Shown here: piece by piece, positions 6,010 through 8,911 of the stretch | Numbering within the stretch: position 1 is the stretch's first letter | Layout of the letters: every line of letters starts with the position of its first letter | NCBI GenBank assembly: GCA_016867955.1 | Contig: VGIE01000069.1 | Coordinates: 1-8,911, forward strand | Reading direction: 5' to 3' | Length of the DNA stretch: 8,911 nt | DNA from: Betaproteobacteria bacterium | Lineage (GTDB): Bacteria > Pseudomonadota > Gammaproteobacteria > Burkholderiales > SG8-39 | Program-made: the position numbers and the translations under genes | The notes under the pieces: model-generated | What the model was told of the DNA's origin: nothing | The model's input: only the letters and a program-made list of their open reading frames with translations | Database searches by the model: none

Positions 6010-6474
6010 ATGGCCAATGCATTCGACGGAGACTGTAGGCAACTCGGAACGGACGCAGAACTCACGAGACGCTGGTACGTCGACCAGTTTCTCGCCTCGT
6101 GGAACCGGCAGGACATCGCCTGGATTCAGTCGTTGATCACCGACGACGCCACCATCGACGACTCATCGTTCCCGGCCCCCATCGTCGGAAAGAAGGCATG
6201 GACCGAGGCGGCCAAGATTCTGCTGACCGCCTTTCCAAACCTCCGATACGAATTCGTGGATGGACCCTACATGCACCCTGAAAGACCCGCCGCCATATTC
6301 GTCTACCGGATGAAGGCGACAATGACCGGCCCCCTGGGCCGCAAGCCAGCCACGGGAAGGGAAGTCGACATTCGCTCCATGGAGTTACTCGAATTCAGGG
6401 ACGGCCAGGTATTCCGGGACTTCCACCGGGCAGACATGGCGGACATGATGCGGCAACTCGGGTTGGGAAAGTAA
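6010..6474 (+). CDS. SnoaL/NTF2-like fold protein (ester cyclase or isomerase-like)
   Basis: A small cone-shaped alpha+beta protein of 154 residues; the fold covers polyketide cyclases, ketosteroid isomerases, dehydratases and many unknowns. Seen: an N-terminal helix RRWYVDQFLASWNRQD (20-35) followed by LITDDATIDD (42-51, the typical F/Y...DA strand), IVGKKAWTEAAKILLTAFPN (58-77, G-x2-A/E-W then helix), then strands ending in MELLEFRDGQVFRDFHRAD (124-142) and a final helix MMRQLGL (146-152). D137 and D142 in the last strand region are candidate active-site acids. The frame is open upstream to 5875 but overlaps the transferase gene; GGAG (5998-6001) eight bases before this ATG sets the start. 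It probably forms an operon with the transferase. With a steroid-type dehydrogenase nearby a ketosteroid-isomerase-like role is conceivable but unproven. Confidence 0.8.
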   Translation: MANAFDGDCRQLGTDAELTRRWYVDQFLASWNRQDIAWIQSLITDDATIDDSSFPAPIVGKKAWTEAAKILLTAFPNLRYEFVDGPYMHPERPAAIFVYRMKATMTGPLGRKPATGREVDIRSMELLEFRDGQVFRDFHRADMADMMRQLGLGK

Positions 6475-6501
6475 CTGCTCCATCCGACGCTGAGTCCTGA
6501 A

Positions 6502-6517
6502 CACCAACTCCTTGGTG
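6502..6517. repeat. Short hairpin CACCAA-CTCC-TTGGTG
   Basis: Perfect six-base arms with a four-base loop, 28 bases past the stop of the SnoaL-like gene, and directly abutting the larger terminator hairpin with no spacer base. It may help stabilise the 3' end of the plus-strand transcript or be part of a tandem terminator. Confidence 0.5.
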
Positions 6518-6557
6518 AAATGGAAAACGCCTGGCCAGTGCCAGGCGTTCTCCATTT
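6518..6557. terminator. Bidirectional Rho-independent terminator
   Basis: Long hairpin between convergent genes. The 10-base GC-rich stem AACGCCTGGC / GCCAGGCGTT closes on the loop CAGT. Below one A/C mismatch the stem continues for seven more pairs, AAATGGA / TCCATTT. The A/T-rich base of the stem supplies a short T stretch on both strands (TTT at 6555-6557 on plus, the complement of AAA at 6518-6520 on minus). It lies 43 bases past the SnoaL-like stop and 61 bases past the receptor stop, so it can end both transcripts. Confidence 0.85.
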
Positions 6558-6618
6558 GCGTCAACAGAATCCTCCACGCAGGCTCCACTGCCACTCCTGC
6601 CGGAAACCGAAGACGCGA

Positions 6619-7572
6619 CTACCGCCCGCTCTTCGCCACCAGTTCTGCGGCCTTGGTCCAGAACTCGATCTCCTCACGCACGAGGCGCGTGAACTCCTCG
6701 TTGCTGACGGCCAGCACCTTGCCCGAGGTGCGCAGCAGCTTGTCGAGTTCGGGCGAGGACTGCACGTCCTTCATCACCGGCAGCAGCCGGCTCATCACTG
6801 CGGGCGGCAGGCCGGCCGGCCCCATGACGCCGTGCACGGTATAGGACTTCACCCCCGGCAACCCCATTTCGGCCATGGTGGGCACGTTCGGAATGGCGGG
6901 CATGCGCTGGTCGCCCCCGACCGCCAGCGCCACCACCTTGCCGCTCTCCAGGTGCGGGGTGAACTGCGAGATGGCGCCGAAATTGGCCTGCACCTGGTTG
7001 CCCAGCAGCGCGGTCATGGCCGGCGCCGCGCCGTTGTACTCGATGACCTCAATCTTGATGCCCGCCAGCGCCGCGAATACGGCACCGGCCATGGCCGCGG
7101 GGCCCGAAGACACGCCGATGTTGAGCTTGCCCGGGTTGGCCTTGCCGTAGTCGATGAACTCCTTCACCGTGCGCGCCGGCGTCTGCGCGTTGGTGGACAG
7201 CGCCAGCGGCCCGATGTAGAGCGAACCGATGGGCGTCAGCGCCGTGAACACGTCGAGCGCGTTCTCCTTCTGGAACGCCGCGCTCGCCGTGGACGGCACG
7301 ATGGTGCCCAGGGTGTAGCCATCGGGTGCGGCGGCAGCCAGCGCGCGCGTGCCGATGAGTCCGCCGGCGCCGGGACGGTTCTCCACCACCACCGACACGC
7401 CGAGCTTGTCCTCCATGATCTTCGCCACCGCCCGGCCTTCCAGGTCGACGATGCCGCCGGGCGGGAACGCCACGAGCATGCGGATCGGCTTGACCGGGAA
7501 GGCTTGGGCAATGGCGTGCGGGGTACCGGTCAGCAGGGGCAGCGCAGCTGCAATGACGGAAAGGCGGATCAT
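6619..7572 (-). CDS. Bug/TctC-family periplasmic solute-binding receptor
   Basis: Secreted receptor that captures small carboxylates or related anions in the periplasm. The 317 residues match the family. Residues 1-22 form a signal peptide: R3, a hydrophobic core, and A-I-A before Q23. The mature start AFPVKPIRMLVAFPPGG (24-40) is the family opening, followed by VDLEGR, VVENRPGAGGLIGT, PDGYTLG and PNVPTMAEMG, with a C-terminal amphipathic region. The open frame continues upstream of this ATG through the permease gene, but AAGGAGG ten bases before 7572 and the signal peptide fix the start. In most family members the first binding loop reads PFPAGG-x-x-D; here it is AFPPGGIVD. It lies 71 bases downstream of the ABC permease. 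Bug receptors typically work with TctA/TctB or stand alone; the present linkage to ABC genes is unusual. Ligand unknown. Confidence 0.9.
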   Translation of the reverse strand: MIRLSVIAAALPLLTGTPHAIAQAFPVKPIRMLVAFPPGGIVDLEGRAVAKIMEDKLGVSVVVENRPGAGGLIGTRALAAAAPDGYTLGTIVPSTASAAFQKENALDVFTALTPIGSLYIGPLALSTNAQTPARTVKEFIDYGKANPGKLNIGVSSGPAAMAGAVFAALAGIKIEVIEYNGAAPAMTALLGNQVQANFGAISQFTPHLESGKVVALAVGGDQRMPAIPNVPTMAEMGLPGVKSYTVHGVMGPAGLPPAVMSRLLPVMKDVQSSPELDKLLRTSGKVLAVSNEEFTRLVREEIEFWTKAAELVAKSGR

Positions 7573-7643
7573 GGGCAGGGTTCCTCCTTCACGGGGAATG
7601 CGGCGCCCGGCGTGGCCCCCGCCGTGGCGGCATGCATGGTGGC

Positions 7644-8471
7644 CTACTGCGCCCACCAGTGCAGCACGCGGGCGCGGATGGCATCGGCCGCCAGCGTGAT
7701 GGCGATGCCCACGACCGCGAGCGCGATCACCACGGCAAACGTCAGCGCGGCGTTGCCGGTGACCGCTGCGGTCCCCAGCAGCGCGCCCATGCCCGGCACG
7801 CCGGTGAGTATCTCCGCGGTGACCACGGATATGACGGCGAAGGTCACCGACAGCGGCAGGCAGGCAAGCGTCCAGGCCAGTACGAAGGGCATGCGGATGA
7901 CCCTGAGCACGCGCCACTCGCTTGCCCCCAGGAGCTTGGCGTTCTGGATGAGTTCCTGCTTCACCGAGGTGCCGCCCTCATAGGCATTGAAGAACGCGAC
8001 GAAGAACACCACCAGCACGGAAATGATCACGCAGGAGGCGAGCGTGGGACCGGACAAGATGACGATGATCGGCACCAGCGCGATTCGCGGAACGGCGTTG
8101 AAACCGATCACGAAGGGGCGCATGACCTGGCTGAGAAACTGGAAATTGCTGAGCACCAGCCCGGCGGCTGCGCCGAGCACCATGCCGATCAACGTGCCGA
8201 GCAGCGACGCGTAGACGGTATTCCAGATGTAACCCCAGATGAGCGGTGAATTCTCCCTGCCGGTGGCGAGGTTGTAGAGTTCCCGCGAGACACGCACGGG
8301 CGAGCTCACGAAATACGGGTCGAACAGGTGCCCCATGGCCTTGAGCACCGGGATCTGGGGCAGGTACTGCCAGGCCAGCAGGAACACCACGGTAATCGCG
8401 ACCTGCGCCCCCCATACGGCGACGCGGCTGCCCTTCGCTGCTGTCGCCTTCGGCCTTGGCGAATCACTCAT
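7644..8471 (-). CDS. ABC transporter permease, nitrate/sulfonate/taurine (NitT/TauT) type
   Basis: Inner-membrane channel subunit of an ABC importer, 275 residues. About six hydrophobic segments are visible, near residues 18-36, 84-107, 119-140, 144-163, 196-220 and 240-262. The cytoplasmic loop carries the EAA motif NAKLLGASEWRVLRVIRMP (177-195; invariant Gly182), which docks the ATPase. The segment PRIALVPIIVI (128-138) is typical of SsuC/TauC-type permeases. Its ATG overlaps the TGA of the upstream ATPase gene (ATGA), so the two are translationally coupled and should form one complex. The receptor gene follows after 71 bases. Substrate cannot be read: aliphatic sulfonates, taurine, nitrate, thiamine precursors and aromatic acids all use this class. 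Confidence 0.9.
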   Translation of the reverse strand: MSDSPRPKATAAKGSRVAVWGAQVAITVVFLLAWQYLPQIPVLKAMGHLFDPYFVSSPVRVSRELYNLATGRENSPLIWGYIWNTVYASLLGTLIGMVLGAAAGLVLSNFQFLSQVMRPFVIGFNAVPRIALVPIIVILSGPTLASCVIISVLVVFFVAFFNAYEGGTSVKQELIQNAKLLGASEWRVLRVIRMPFVLAWTLACLPLSVTFAVISVVTAEILTGVPGMGALLGTAAVTGNAALTFAVVIALAVVGIAITLAADAIRARVLHWWAQ

Positions 8472-8911
8472 CGCACGCTCTCGGCCGCCGCGGCGCGACT
8501 GCGCTGGATCTGCACGGCGAGCTGCTCCCAGACATGGCCGTACAGATCAAGGAACCGCGGGTTCTCGCGCAACTCGAGAAAATTGCGCTCGTCCCCGAAC
8601 GGAATGTCGAAACGGCTGAACACCGATGCCGGTTGCGACGTGAGTACCAGCACCTGGTCAGAGAGCGAAATCGCCTCGCCCAGGTCATGCGTGATCAGCA
8701 ACACCGTGATGCCCTCGCGCTTGACGATGTTGAAGATGTCCTGGTGGATGCCGATGCGCGTGGGCTCGTCCAGCGCGGAGAACGGCTCATCGAGCAGCAG
8801 CGTACGCGGGTGCGGCGCCACCGAGGCGAGAAACGCCGTGCGCCGGCGCATGCCGCCGGAGAGCTGATACGGGAATTTCCTCTCCGCCCCGCCCAGGCCG
8901 GCAAGCTTCAC
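8468..8911 (-). CDS. ABC transporter ATPase, NitT/TauT type (N-terminus beyond right edge)
   Basis: C-terminal 148 codons of the ATP-hydrolysing subunit that drives the importer from the cytoplasmic side. Seen, counting from the window edge: the signature LSGGMRRR (17-24; the usual last triad is RQR), Walker B TLLLDEP (37-43) with catalytic Glu42, D-loop SALD (45-48), and the H-loop LLITHD (71-76) with His75. A C-terminal tail with LRENPRFLDLYGHVWEQL follows. Walker A and the Q-loop must lie beyond 8911. The family is about 250-270 residues, so roughly 110 residues are missing. A GTG stands at the edge but is an internal valine codon, not the start. The stop overlaps the permease ATG by four bases. 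SsuB/TauB-like by overall pattern. Confidence 0.9.
   Translation of the reverse strand: MKLAGLGGAERKFPYQLSGGMRRRTAFLASVAPHPRTLLLDEPFSALDEPTRIGIHQDIFNIVKREGITVLLITHDLGEAISLSDQVLVLTSQPASVFSRFDIPFGDERNFLELRENPRFLDLYGHVWEQLAVQIQRSRAAAAESVR

Noticed and set aside
7573..7917. N-terminal extension of the receptor gene back to 7917
   Set aside because: It lies inside the permease gene in another frame and would bury the signal peptide. The Shine-Dalgarno and signal sequence at 7572 settle the start.
6520..7983. Long plus-strand open frame (487 codons) opposite the receptor and permease genes
   Set aside because: Low-complexity His/Arg/Gly-rich translation begins inside the terminator hairpin and shadows two well-supported minus-strand genes.

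Overview
The window is high-GC DNA packed with protein genes. I see no rRNA, tRNA, CRISPR array, transposase or integrase. The gene content suggests a betaproteobacterium, most likely of the order Burkholderiales. The pointers are a Bug/TctC-type periplasmic receptor plus a decayed second copy, a taurine/nitrate-type ABC importer, a FadR-type GntR regulator, and scattered acyl-CoA, flavin and glutathione S-transferase genes. That placement rests on gene-family habits, not on a marker gene.

Left block (1-4741, minus strand): four genes read leftward in the order luciferase-like flavin oxidoreductase (LLM), acyl-CoA dehydrogenase, FadR/FCD-type GntR regulator, and a large FAD-dependent dehydrogenase of the fumarate reductase/3-ketosteroid dehydrogenase fold. 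The FAD gene runs off the left edge. Gaps are 40, 45 and 132 bases, so they look like one operon. A strong Shine-Dalgarno sequence, a TAGAAT -10-like box and a 16-base near-palindrome lie ahead of the first gene. The 132-base gap before the FAD gene carries a cluster of inverted repeats. The enzyme set (C-C desaturation, flavin oxygenation, acyl-CoA oxidation, ligand-sensing repressor) suggests breakdown of an alicyclic, steroid-like or aromatic-derived acid, but the substrate cannot be read from the sequence.

Middle block (4742-6474): about 565 bases without an intact gene hold three gene tails. These are a Bug/TctC receptor C-terminus (+), a probable SnoaL/NTF2-like C-terminus (-), and an enoyl-CoA hydratase C-terminus (+). 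They are followed by two intact plus-strand genes, a glutathione S-transferase and a SnoaL/NTF2-fold protein, which are visibly less GC-rich than the left block. This looks like a rearrangement scar beside a possibly imported gene pair.

Right block (6475-8911): a strong bidirectional hairpin terminator separates the plus-strand pair from a minus-strand transport operon. The operon reads ABC ATPase (runs off the right edge), then ABC permease (ATGA overlap), then a Bug/TctC-type periplasmic receptor. Its layout is unusual because Bug receptors normally serve TctAB-type secondary transporters, not ABC importers.
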